DNA of 64,000 nt from Flammeovirga agarivorans. Lineage in GTDB: Bacteria > Bacteroidota > Bacteroidia > Cytophagales > Flammeovirgaceae. A program made the translations under genes and the position numbers. Below the pieces are notes generated by a model that was not told where the DNA came from, ran no database searches, and saw nothing but the letters and a program-made list of their open reading frames with translations. The stretch lies in contig NZ_JABAIL010000001.1 of assembly GCF_012641475.1 (NCBI RefSeq), forward strand, positions 186,001 through 250,000, given 5' to 3'. Below, piece by piece: positions 35,866-44,726 of the stretch. The stretch's first letter is position 1; every line of letters begins with the position of its first letter.

Positions 35866-36834
35866 ATGTGTAATAATAGTTATAACGCCGACATCGATCC
35901 AGTAGAACAATTTGCAAGAGGAGTAAAGCCTAATACTGAATTTTATGATAGTGTAATTGCTACTAAATCAAATGGTACAAGAAAGTTAGTATACGAAGAA
36001 ACATTACATCCACATACAGGAGATGCTTTTTATGCGAAAGCAGGTCAGGTGATTCGAATTGAGCAAAGACCACATCAACATAATGGCAGAACACAAATTG
36101 CTGATATTTTATTTTTTACACCAGATTTAAAACAATGGAGTGATCACCTTAGCACAACTGCAGTAGCAGGTTTTTCTCCATCAATCTATGGTGCATTATG
36201 GACTCAAAGTAAGTTTATGGAGAAGATTGTAACGCTTGTTGCGGACGAATATCCCTATGAACTTTTAGAGGACCCTGATAACAATATGAAGGTACAGCAT
36301 ATGTTTTTTGCAGCTCATTGTAGTAAGGAATACAATATGTGTGCTTATGGAAATGATGCTGTACATATGAACAGTTGCCATGAAAACTTTATTCAGGCAC
36401 TAAATAGGATTCCAGCAATTGCAGCTATTGAGGATGAAAAAGAAAGAATGGAAAAGGTGCAGTTCTTAGCAGATAGAAATGATTTAAATATCTTCCAACC
36501 CAATCAGATAATACCTGATGAGGAAGGAGTTACAAGAGGGAAGATGTTTTTGAGCCCTTCAGTTCCTGATGGTACAGGGCTGGAATTTTATTGCGAAAAA
36601 GATCTTTATTTGGTAGCAAGTAACTGCCCTTATGCAGACCAGAACTTACCATTTCACGAGGCTGATCCAAATCCAATTTATATTCAAGTATTTGATACAG
36701 GGATTACACCGCATACTGACGATCACTTAGGTATGATAAAAGGTAGTGAATGGGAAAAACTAGTCTATAATAAATTTAAGACTGGAGAAAAAGAAATCTC
36801 AGTTCGTACACCTGAGAGTTTCAACAACAAATAA
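35866..36834 (+). CDS. DUF1989 family protein, paralogue 2
   Basis: A 322-aa protein closely similar to the one at 31260: GDAFYAKAGQVIRIEQ, RTQIADILFFTPDLKQWSDHL, HMNSCHENFIQALNRIP, DLNIFQ, VPDGTGLEFYCEKDLYLVASNCPYADQ. The frame opens earlier at 35770, but both paralogues begin MCN at a shared TCAATTATGTGTAAT context, so the ATG at 35866 is chosen. Reaction unknown. The two copies flank the sigma/kinase pair, so they may be regulated by it (inference). The next gene follows after 66 nt. Confidence 0.8.
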   Translation: MCNNSYNADIDPVEQFARGVKPNTEFYDSVIATKSNGTRKLVYEETLHPHTGDAFYAKAGQVIRIEQRPHQHNGRTQIADILFFTPDLKQWSDHLSTTAVAGFSPSIYGALWTQSKFMEKIVTLVADEYPYELLEDPDNNMKVQHMFFAAHCSKEYNMCAYGNDAVHMNSCHENFIQALNRIPAIAAIEDEKERMEKVQFLADRNDLNIFQPNQIIPDEEGVTRGKMFLSPSVPDGTGLEFYCEKDLYLVASNCPYADQNLPFHEADPNPIYIQVFDTGITPHTDDHLGMIKGSEWEKLVYNKFKTGEKEISVRTPESFNNK

Positions 36835-36900
36835 TTTTTTAAAGAAAGTAACTTTATTGATTTGATGGGTTACTTTCTTTTCTACCAAACTATTATCGTC

Positions 36901-37398
36901 ATGAAAACATCATTAAAAAGTAAAATCGGTTTAGGGTTTATCATTTTAGGTTTTATATGTCCTGTATTTGGGTTGATTGTGCCTTTGTTAGGTTTTAGTA
37001 GTACAGTAACGGCCGCTCTTGTTACATTTTTTTTAGTAGGAGGCCCTGAAATTCTGTTCGTATTAGGAGGGATTTTAGCAGGAAAAGAAGGAATACAGCT
37101 AGTAAAAGGAAAGATCAAAAAACTTTTTGGATTGCCAGAAGAGAACTATCCGGCAACTTCTGCACAATATAAATTAGGTGTTATATGTATAGTGACTTGG
37201 TTTATTCTTTTGGTTGTTCCTGGGTATATTCCTAACCTTTTTGAAATGCCCTTTATTAGAGAAAACCTTCTTTATTTATCTATAGGGACTGATATAATGT
37301 TTATTGTTGGAGTATTTATTTTGGGAGGAAATCAGATGATCACAAAAATTGGAGATGTGATAAAATGGCAGCCTTGGCAATTACCTTTAAAAAAATAA
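36901..37398 (+). CDS. Small four-helix membrane protein (transporter suffix domain-like)
   Basis: A 165-aa membrane protein with about four hydrophobic helices (IGLGFIILGFICPVFGLIVPLLG, LVTFFLVGGPEILFVLGGIL, GVICIVTWFILLVVPGYIP, LSIGTDIMFIVGVFILGG). It resembles the membrane domain sometimes found appended to transporters. An ATG at 36862 would add 13 residues without a plausible role; the ATG at 36901 is preferred. It ends directly before a strong bidirectional terminator. It may share a transcript with the DUF1989 gene. Function unknown. Confidence 0.65.
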   Translation: MKTSLKSKIGLGFIILGFICPVFGLIVPLLGFSSTVTAALVTFFLVGGPEILFVLGGILAGKEGIQLVKGKIKKLFGLPEENYPATSAQYKLGVICIVTWFILLVVPGYIPNLFEMPFIRENLLYLSIGTDIMFIVGVFILGGNQMITKIGDVIKWQPWQLPLKK

Positions 37399-37440
37399 AA
37401 AAAGCCCTCTACCGTTTCATACGGTAGAGGGCTTTGGTTT
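37398..37440. terminator. Bidirectional terminator between membrane gene and M13 peptidase
   Basis: A 15-bp perfect stem, AAAGCCCTCTACCGT (37401-37415) with ACGGTAGAGGGCTTT (37421-37435), has the loop TTCAT. A-run on the left and T-rich tail on the right. The strongest hairpin of this stretch. Confidence 0.93.
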
Positions 37441-37471
37441 TTAAACAACGATAATATTGTTTAAATGATGA

Positions 37472-39517
37472 CTACCAAACTTTAGCTCTGTCATTAGGAG
37501 CAACATACATTGAATCACCTTCAACAACATTGAATGCCTCATAGAAAGGATCAAAGTCTGATAAAGGACCTGTAGCTCTATATTGACCTGGTGAGTGTGG
37601 ATCAGACATAATTTGATTTCTTAATGCCTCTTCTCTAGATTTTGTTCTCCAGATTGTTGCCCATGATAGGAAGAAACGTTGTTCTTGTGTGAAACCATCA
37701 ATCATACCTGGCTTTTCTGGTTGCATTTCTAAGTAGCGTTGTAAACCATCGTAAGCAACAGCAACACCACCAATATCTGCGATATTTTCACCCAGTGTTA
37801 ACTCACCGTTGATATGTAAATCTTCTAATGGATAATAAGCGTTGTATTGGTCTACAACCATCTTCGCTTTTCCTTGGAAAGTTTCACCATCCTCATGTGT
37901 CCACCAATCTTTCATTTCGCCATGAGCATCAAATCTACGACCTGAATCATCAAATCCGTGAGAAATTTCATGACCGATCACAGCACCAATACCACCATAG
38001 TTTACTGCTTCATCAGCTTTGTAATTATAGAAAGGTGGTTGAAGAATCGCTGCAGGGAATACAATCTCATTATATAATGGGTTGTAATAAGCATTTACCG
38101 TTTGAGGAGTCATACCCCATTTAGTTTTATCTACAGGCTTACCGAACTCTTTCATGTTTTTCTTAAACTCATAAACACTAGAGTTTACGATATTTTGGAA
38201 GTATGCATCTTTAGAGATTTCTAAATCTTCATAAGTCTCCCACTTGTCAGGGTAACCAATTTTTACTGTAAAGCTTGCTAATTTCTCTTGTGCTTTTTGT
38301 TTTGTTTCAGCACTCATCCAATCAAGGTTATTGATTCTTTCAGAGAAAGCCTGCTTAATATTATTGACCATTTTCTCTGCTTTTTCTTTAGCTTCGGCAG
38401 GGAATTCTGTCTCTACATATAATTTACCTAATGCAAAACCTAAAGTACCATTTGTAGTTCCTAAAACACGCTTCCATCTTGGACGGTTCACTTCTAAACC
38501 ACGCATTTTTTTACCATAGAAGTCAAAGCTTTCATTAACGAAATCGCTACTTAAATAAGGAGCTGCTTCATGAACGATATGCCACTTCAAGTAGTTTTTA
38601 ATAGTAGATATAGAAGTAGATTTTAAAATACCATCTAACTTTTGGAAGTAGATAGGGTGATTAACAATAATAGTATCTGCAGGTACATTAATGTAAGCTA
38701 AATACTCTTTCCAATTAATTGTTTTACACTTTTTTTGCAAGTCACTAATCGACATTGGATTGTATTGTGACCTTGGATCACGTTCTTCCACTGGCGTCAT
38801 ATTGAATTCCGCTAAAGAGTTTTCGAGATCAAAAATCTTTTGTGAAGCACCAGATACGCCAATCATCGACATCATATTTTCAATATGTTGTATGTATTGA
38901 GCTCTTTTTTCTTTTGATGCATCATCGTCTTTAGTGTAATAGTCTTTGTTTGGAAGACCCAAACCAGCATATCCTAAATACAATGATTGAATTTCAGAAT
39001 TTTTCAAATCTTGGAATACACCAGGACCAAAGAATACAGAAGTACTTGAAAGGTGAAGTTCTTGAAGAACTTTTTGAAGATCTTTTAAATTCTTGATACC
39101 ATCTACCTTAGCTAAATAAGGTTGGATAGGTGAAGCTCCTAGAGATTCAATTTTTGCAGAATCCATACCGCTTTCATACATGAAAACAGCTTTTTCTTGG
39201 TCAGATCCTTTTTTTAGTGATGAAGATGTCGCCGCTTCTTTTAAAACTTTTAAAGTTGCTTTCTCATTTCTTTCTCTTAGTTCATCAAAGCTACCCCATC
39301 TACCTCTATCAGCAGGGATTTCTGCTTTTTTCATCCATCCACCATTAGCGAATGCATAGAAGTCGTCTCCTGGGTTTACAGACTTATCCATATTTGACAA
39401 GTCTAAAGCTGCTTCGGTAGTATCTGATTCAGATGATTGAGGCGAGTTACATGAAGTCGCAAGCATTGTACCGACACCTAACGTCAGGCATAATGCTTTA
39501 GATAAGATTTTACTCAT
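37472..39517 (-). CDS. M13 family metallopeptidase lipoprotein (PepO-like)
   Basis: A 681-aa neprilysin-type endopeptidase. A lipoprotein signal with lipobox ATSC (Cys23) is followed by a Ser-rich linker. The N-terminal M13 domain carries PGDDFYAFANGGWMK, and the catalytic half has the zinc site HEISH (residues 516-520), ENIADIGG with the third ligand Glu, and NAYYNPLYNEIVFPA. It cleaves oligopeptides in the periplasm or at the outer membrane. The length matches bacterial M13 enzymes. Monocistronic. Confidence 0.93.
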   Translation of the reverse strand: MSKILSKALCLTLGVGTMLATSCNSPQSSESDTTEAALDLSNMDKSVNPGDDFYAFANGGWMKKAEIPADRGRWGSFDELRERNEKATLKVLKEAATSSSLKKGSDQEKAVFMYESGMDSAKIESLGASPIQPYLAKVDGIKNLKDLQKVLQELHLSSTSVFFGPGVFQDLKNSEIQSLYLGYAGLGLPNKDYYTKDDDASKEKRAQYIQHIENMMSMIGVSGASQKIFDLENSLAEFNMTPVEERDPRSQYNPMSISDLQKKCKTINWKEYLAYINVPADTIIVNHPIYFQKLDGILKSTSISTIKNYLKWHIVHEAAPYLSSDFVNESFDFYGKKMRGLEVNRPRWKRVLGTTNGTLGFALGKLYVETEFPAEAKEKAEKMVNNIKQAFSERINNLDWMSAETKQKAQEKLASFTVKIGYPDKWETYEDLEISKDAYFQNIVNSSVYEFKKNMKEFGKPVDKTKWGMTPQTVNAYYNPLYNEIVFPAAILQPPFYNYKADEAVNYGGIGAVIGHEISHGFDDSGRRFDAHGEMKDWWTHEDGETFQGKAKMVVDQYNAYYPLEDLHINGELTLGENIADIGGVAVAYDGLQRYLEMQPEKPGMIDGFTQEQRFFLSWATIWRTKSREEALRNQIMSDPHSPGQYRATGPLSDFDPFYEAFNVVEGDSMYVAPNDRAKVW

Positions 39518-40065
39518 GAAGTTTAATTATTATTGGTATGCTGCAAATGTATAAAAAAAAACATCCTTTTAAAGGAACTACCAACAGTTCCCTTACTTTA
39601 AAATAATTACTTTTTATTGATATCCCTCTTATTCATTGACTGAAAATATGTTTTTGATAACATAATAAGTTATTGGTACGGAATGGAATAGTACCTTATT
39701 TATCATTTATAGAAATATTTTTAGTTGTCATTCATTATTGATTTTCACTCGACTACTTAGAATTTTAAATATGGTAATACAAATAGACATGAAGTAGCCA
39801 AAATATATCTAATTCAATTGTTTTTCATTCTCTTAATAGTGTCGTATTCGTTGTTGTGATTGTTGATATTTAGCTTTTTTCTGACGTACCATTTTATGCT
39901 TCGCCCCGTACCAATACTCCTCAATACCTCATTTTCATCAATCAGCACGCTTTAAAATAATCTTATCCCGTATTTGCAAGTGTAACTTTTCAATGACAGA
40001 GTTTAGGTGATTTAACTACGATTTTTTCCCAACGAATTATTACAACCAACTACAAAAATTAAAGT
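39518..40065. other. Gene-free divergent region upstream of the amylase
   Basis: About 550 nt. A hairpin with GGTAC/GTACC arms and outer AATAA/TTATT lies near 39667-39702. No ORF is supported. Promoters for the leftward peptidase and rightward amylase must lie here, but I could not place a good consensus match. Confidence 0.45.
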
Positions 40066-43000
40066 ATGAAAATGAAATGTACTCGATTAATACTTTTACT
40101 TTCCATGTTTTGGAGTATGAGTATTACTTCTCTATTGGCACAAAACGACTTTAGAGAAGAAACCATTTACTTCCTTCTAACGACACGTTTTTTTGATGGC
40201 GACCCTTCTAACAACCGACCGAATGAATGGAGTTCGTATAACCCCGATCCGGAAGTCAATCCTCAAATTACAGATCCTAATGATGTAACTTGGAAAGGTG
40301 ATTTCAAGGGACTGATTGATAAATTGGATTATATCCAAGATTTAGGGTTTACAGCCATTTGGATCACACCGATTGTACAAAACTGGAGTCCTTTGGATTA
40401 CCACGGTTACCATGCTTATGATTTCACGAAAGTAGATCCTAGATTGGAATCCCCAGGGGCTACTTTCCAAGATTTAATCAACGAGGTGCATGCTAGAGAC
40501 ATGAAGATCGTTCTTGATGTCGTTACTAACCATGCTGGTAGATTTGGTATCAAAGGTTTAGCTGAAATCAAATATAATACTGATACTTCTCAAGTTTGGG
40601 GGCAAGATCTAAATGGAAATCCATTGCAACCTAATCCAAATTGGGAGTATGATGGAATGACACCAAACCCCGACGATGGACTTATTTGGAGTAGAGCGAA
40701 TATTCCAACAATGCCTGCACCTTATAATGAAAATCTTAAGTTGTATAACTGGCCATCTACTCAATCCTATGTGGATACTTCAGATCCTGAATGGTATCAT
40801 CATTCTGGAAATGGTTTCGCCCAAGGTTGGGATGATACTGAAAACTTATACAATAGAGCATTAGCAGGAGATACTCCAGATTTAAACACAAGTAGCCCTG
40901 TAGTAAGAGAGTATTTAGTAAATGCTTACAAGACATTTATTGAAATGGGTGTTGATGCTTTCCGTTGGGATACCATCAAACACATGAGTAAAGAAGATGT
41001 TTTATATTTCTTGGATGCTTTTAAAGCGATTAACCCAGATCTATTCGTTTTCGGTGAAGTGGCTCAAAAAAGACATGAGTTGCATAGTATTGAAGAAATT
41101 AACCCTCACTGGTATACTTGGAGAGGAGCTACGAATGCTTCTGATCCGTCAGGTATGGCTGTTATTGACTTTTATGCTGAGGCTAGTTTTCATGATCCAT
41201 TTGAGTATGGTGGAAGTTTTTCTGGTGTAAAAGCTGCAGATAGATATGATCATTTATATGCTGATCCATCAACCAACCTATTATGGCTAGATAATCATGA
41301 TTTTGGTCCTAATAACGATTGGAATAAAAGGTATGGAGGAACAGATGAGAACCTTGCAGCTTGTCTAAATTTTATGTTTACATGGAGAGGTATTCCTATT
41401 GTATACTATGGTACAGAAATGCGCTTTATGTCTGGAGCATATGCAGATATCCATGATGCAGAAGGAATCAAGAAGTCGATCAATGAAACAGGTAGAGCAT
41501 ATTATGGTGATGTAATGGATCAAGCTCCAAGTCATAAAATCTATCAACATATCAAAAAATTAAACGCTATGCGTAAAGCTATTCCTGCATTACAAAAAGG
41601 GGAATGGCGATGGAATGGCGATAATGGTGGGAATGGCGTAGGTTACGTTAGAGTTTACGGAGATAGTGAAGTAGCTGTGGGCTTAGCAAAAGACGGAGCA
41701 GCAACTTTCAACTTTACAGGTTTAACAAATGGCGTTTATAGAGATGCTGTTACAGGAGCAGAAGTTGCGGTCGCCAATGGAACTTTAAACTGTACTGTAG
41801 AGTCTGCTTCAGCAGCGGTATTTGTATTAAATGGCCCAGGTATGATTGGAGGAAATGGTTTAGGTTACTTCCAACCAGGAGTTGGTGGACCTTCGCTACC
41901 ATTTGTAACCGCTTCCCCTGAACCAAAAAGGTATTTAGATCCTGTGAATGTATCACTTTCAGCAACATTGGGAGCAGGCGGACCTTACAGTATATATTAT
42001 ACAACAGATGGTAGTACTCCTACCACTTCATCACAAAAGTATACATCAACGATTGCTGTTACTGAGGATACAGAGATTAGAGCGTTAGCGATAGATAGCG
42101 ATGGAAATACATCTTCAGTCACATCATTTAATTATAGAATTGGAGAAGTTCAGGGCTTAGAAGTGTACTTTAAAAAACCATCTAATTGGGGGAATGTCAA
42201 TGTACATTATTGGAGTGAAACTCCTGCAGGAGCTTTAGCACCTAGTAACTGGCCTGGACCAAGTATGGAACAATATGATGGAGATTGGTATAAATATGTA
42301 TTTGAAGAAACCGAATCTGTAAATCTATTATTCAGTGATAACGGTTCAAATAAAACGGATGACTTGTCTAGAAGTAGTAATGGTTGGTTTGATGGTACTA
42401 CATGGCATAACCAATGCCCAGATTGTGGACCTCAAACAGAACAACCTCCTGTTTTAAGTAGCTCATTAAATGGAGCACAAGTATCATTATCGGCAACAAA
42501 TAATGGCGTTATTTATTATACGTTAGATGGTACCAATCCTTCATCTACATCACAACAGTATACATCATCGATTACTTTAACTGGTGCAGAAGGAGAGACA
42601 ATTACTTTAAAAGCCATAGCGATTAATTCTGCAGGCCAATCAGAGATAGAAATGATCTCTTATACTGTACCTGAAATTCCTGTAATAGAAGGAGGAATGA
42701 CAGTATATTTTAAAACGGAATGTGCTAGTCCTGCGATTTACTTCTGGAATGTTGATGGGAATGATGCTACAACTTGGCCAGGAGAATCTATGTATGTTTC
42801 TTCGAAATACCCTGGTTTTTACGAATATACTATTGATGGTACTTGTACCAACTTGATTTTACTTTGTGATGGAAACAAAGTGACAGGTGATGAGATGAAT
42901 ATTTGTGGAGATGTTTGGTATGATAACGGTTGGATAGATGAACCAATCACCTCACCGGATGTCACTTCACCTACAGTAAATATTTCTCCAAGTGGAGCTG

Positions 43001-44064
43001 AATTTACAAATAGTGGCACTGTATCTATTTCGGCCTCTGATGATCGCCAAGGTTTACTAACTATATATTACACTACCGATGGAAGTACTCCAACTACAGC
43101 TTCTTTATCATCAACTCAAAATGTGAGTTTAACAGTTACTGAAAACACTACCGTTTCAGCAATAGCTGTAGATGAAGCAGGAAATAGTTCTGCAGTAAGC
43201 GTTGCGAACTTTACAGTAGTTGAGGTAGAACAACCAGTTGAAGGGTTTACAGTTTATGTAAAAGGCTATTCTAATATCTACCATTGGAATGCATTCCCTT
43301 CAGGAAGTATAGCAAATGCGACTTGGCCAGGAGTATCTATGGCTCAAGAAGGAAATTGGTATAGCTTTACTTTCCCTGCTGAAGTAACATCTACAAGCTT
43401 AATCTTCAATAATGGTAATGGAGATCAAACAGGAGATTTAACTAGAGGAAAAGATGGCTGGTATGAAAACGGTCAATGGTACGATAGTAATCCTGATTTT
43501 GGAGATCACCCTGTTCCAGGTCTAACAGTTCATTTCAGAACAGATTGGTCTAACGCTTCACTTCATTACTGGGGAGCTTCAGGTGGATCAAGTTCAAATT
43601 GGCCTGGAGTTGAAATGTCAAATGATGGCAATGGATGGTTTAGTTACACTATTCCAAACATAACTTCTACGAACCTTTTATTCCATGATGGTAATGGAAA
43701 TCAGACAGTGGATCTAACAAGAAGCCAAGAAGGTTGGTATATGAATGGTCAATGGTATGATACGGACCCTGAATTAAGTGGAAGTAGAGTGACTTCATCA
43801 TTAGATTTGGAAAGAGATATCATGATCTATCCAACGCTTATTCAAAATAATTTTTATATCACTTTACAATTGCCGACAGCTTCTGAAGTAGGAGTACAAA
43901 TTATTAATCTTAGTGGTCAGGTGGTACATCCATATCAAGAGTTTAAAGTTTCATCAGGTATTCATAATCTAAAAGTATCAGATTTAAACTTGAAAGCAGG
44001 AATGTATCTTGTGAACCTAAAAGTAGGGGAACAGAAAACGGTACGTAAGCTGATCAAACAATAA
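40066..44064 (+). CDS. Secreted GH13 alpha-amylase with four starch-binding modules and T9SS domain
   Basis: A 1332-aa exported amylase. Signal peptide to about residue 25 (SLLAQ). The GH13 barrel (about 30-590) keeps the nucleophile D302 (FRWD), acid E331 (FGEVAQ) and D412 (DNHD). Then come chitobiase C-terminal-like beta domains (about 614-695, 792-875, 969-1052) alternating with starch-binding-type modules (about 699-785, 877-955, 1060-1142, 1150-1235), each with a WPG motif. The last ~85 residues are a T9SS sorting domain (IMIYPTLIQNNFYI, SGQVVHP, KAGMYLVNLKVGEQ). It should degrade starch or glycogen at the cell surface or outside. Its link to the susB locus 4 kb downstream is functional inference. 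Confidence 0.93.
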   Translation: MKMKCTRLILLLSMFWSMSITSLLAQNDFREETIYFLLTTRFFDGDPSNNRPNEWSSYNPDPEVNPQITDPNDVTWKGDFKGLIDKLDYIQDLGFTAIWITPIVQNWSPLDYHGYHAYDFTKVDPRLESPGATFQDLINEVHARDMKIVLDVVTNHAGRFGIKGLAEIKYNTDTSQVWGQDLNGNPLQPNPNWEYDGMTPNPDDGLIWSRANIPTMPAPYNENLKLYNWPSTQSYVDTSDPEWYHHSGNGFAQGWDDTENLYNRALAGDTPDLNTSSPVVREYLVNAYKTFIEMGVDAFRWDTIKHMSKEDVLYFLDAFKAINPDLFVFGEVAQKRHELHSIEEINPHWYTWRGATNASDPSGMAVIDFYAEASFHDPFEYGGSFSGVKAADRYDHLYADPSTNLLWLDNHDFGPNNDWNKRYGGTDENLAACLNFMFTWRGIPIVYYGTEMRFMSGAYADIHDAEGIKKSINETGRAYYGDVMDQAPSHKIYQHIKKLNAMRKAIPALQKGEWRWNGDNGGNGVGYVRVYGDSEVAVGLAKDGAATFNFTGLTNGVYRDAVTGAEVAVANGTLNCTVESASAAVFVLNGPGMIGGNGLGYFQPGVGGPSLPFVTASPEPKRYLDPVNVSLSATLGAGGPYSIYYTTDGSTPTTSSQKYTSTIAVTEDTEIRALAIDSDGNTSSVTSFNYRIGEVQGLEVYFKKPSNWGNVNVHYWSETPAGALAPSNWPGPSMEQYDGDWYKYVFEETESVNLLFSDNGSNKTDDLSRSSNGWFDGTTWHNQCPDCGPQTEQPPVLSSSLNGAQVSLSATNNGVIYYTLDGTNPSSTSQQYTSSITLTGAEGETITLKAIAINSAGQSEIEMISYTVPEIPVIEGGMTVYFKTECASPAIYFWNVDGNDATTWPGESMYVSSKYPGFYEYTIDGTCTNLILLCDGNKVTGDEMNICGDVWYDNGWIDEPITSPDVTSPTVNISPSGAEFTNSGTVSISASDDRQGLLTIYYTTDGSTPTTASLSSTQNVSLTVTENTTVSAIAVDEAGNSSAVSVANFTVVEVEQPVEGFTVYVKGYSNIYHWNAFPSGSIANATWPGVSMAQEGNWYSFTFPAEVTSTSLIFNNGNGDQTGDLTRGKDGWYENGQWYDSNPDFGDHPVPGLTVHFRTDWSNASLHYWGASGGSSSNWPGVEMSNDGNGWFSYTIPNITSTNLLFHDGNGNQTVDLTRSQEGWYMNGQWYDTDPELSGSRVTSSLDLERDIMIYPTLIQNNFYITLQLPTASEVGVQIINLSGQVVHPYQEFKVSSGIHNLKVSDLNLKAGMYLVNLKVGEQKTVRKLIKQ

Positions 44065-44112
44065 TATGTTTTAAATAGTAGTTCAATATAGAATCGTAGA
44101 TTCAATAACATT

Positions 44113-44152
44113 AGTCAGTCATTTATTTATATAAGTGGCTGGCTTTTATTTT
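44113..44152 (+). terminator. Terminator of the amylase gene
   Basis: AGTCAGTCA (44113-44121) pairs with TGGCTGGCT (44136-44144), including G-T pairs, over a 14-nt loop. A T-rich tail follows. Confidence 0.7.
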
Positions 44153-44166
44153 CTGATATATATCAG
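44153..44166. promoter_or_regulatory. FNR/CRP-like palindrome upstream of hpp-hmp
   Basis: The perfect 14-nt palindrome CTGATATATATCAG contains TGAT-N4-ATCA, the core of FNR-type boxes (TTGAT-N4-ATCAA). It lies 75 nt before the HPP gene start and just after the amylase terminator. An FNR, NarR or HcpR-like regulator responding to oxygen or nitric oxide is a reasonable reading given the flavohaemoglobin gene downstream (inference). Confidence 0.5.
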
Positions 44167-44240
44167 GTTTTGGATAGAATATTAGCAAGAATTAAACTAT
44201 ACCACTCTTTCATCTTTGTACTGTAGGTAATCAGGAAAAG

Positions 44241-44726
44241 ATGAAAAATTATAAAACAGCAATTCAATCAGGTACATATAGTTTTATCGGAATAAGCATT
44301 TTGGCTTTACTTAATTCATATTTCGATCAACAGTCTGTACTGCTAACTGGAGCTTTTGGTGCAACTGCTGTTTTATTGTTTGCAGCTAGTGATAGCCCTT
44401 TGGTAAAGCGAAAGAATATGTATTTAGGACATCTTTCTTCTGCATTTATTGGGGTCAGTAGTTATTCTCTTTTTTACTCAATTAGCCCACAAATAGCCGT
44501 TGCATTAGCGGTCGGTGTATCAATCGGAGTGATGGTATTTTTCGATATCGTTCACCCTCCCGGAGGTGCTACCGCTTATATCGCAGTGTATGGAGGACAA
44601 AAAATTCACGCATTAGGGTATGGATATCTATTTTTTCCAGTCCTCATAGGAGTGATAATTCTTGATATTATTAAAACAATCCAACCAAATAAAAAACATT
44701 ATGAGTGTAAATCAGAAAACTATTGA
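44241..44726 (+). CDS. HPP family membrane protein
   Basis: A 161-aa inner-membrane protein with four hydrophobic helices and the family signature FDIVHPPGGATAYIAV. HPP proteins include nitrite transporters described in cyanobacteria and chloroplasts. Here its 3' end overlaps the start of the flavohaemoglobin gene by 26 nt, which suggests a joint role in handling nitrite or nitric oxide (inference). Start MKNYKTAIQSGTYSF. An FNR-like palindrome lies upstream. Confidence 0.85.
   Translation: MKNYKTAIQSGTYSFIGISILALLNSYFDQQSVLLTGAFGATAVLLFAASDSPLVKRKNMYLGHLSSAFIGVSSYSLFYSISPQIAVALAVGVSIGVMVFFDIVHPPGGATAYIAVYGGQKIHALGYGYLFFPVLIGVIILDIIKTIQPNKKHYECKSENY

Noticed and set aside
39518-40065. A pseudogene or mobile element remnant upstream of the amylase
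   Set aside because: No frame with recognisable residues, no terminal inverted repeats, no target duplication seen.
44662-44700. Earlier start of hmp
   Set aside because: It would lie deep in the HPP coding sequence and adds residues unlike flavohaemoglobins.
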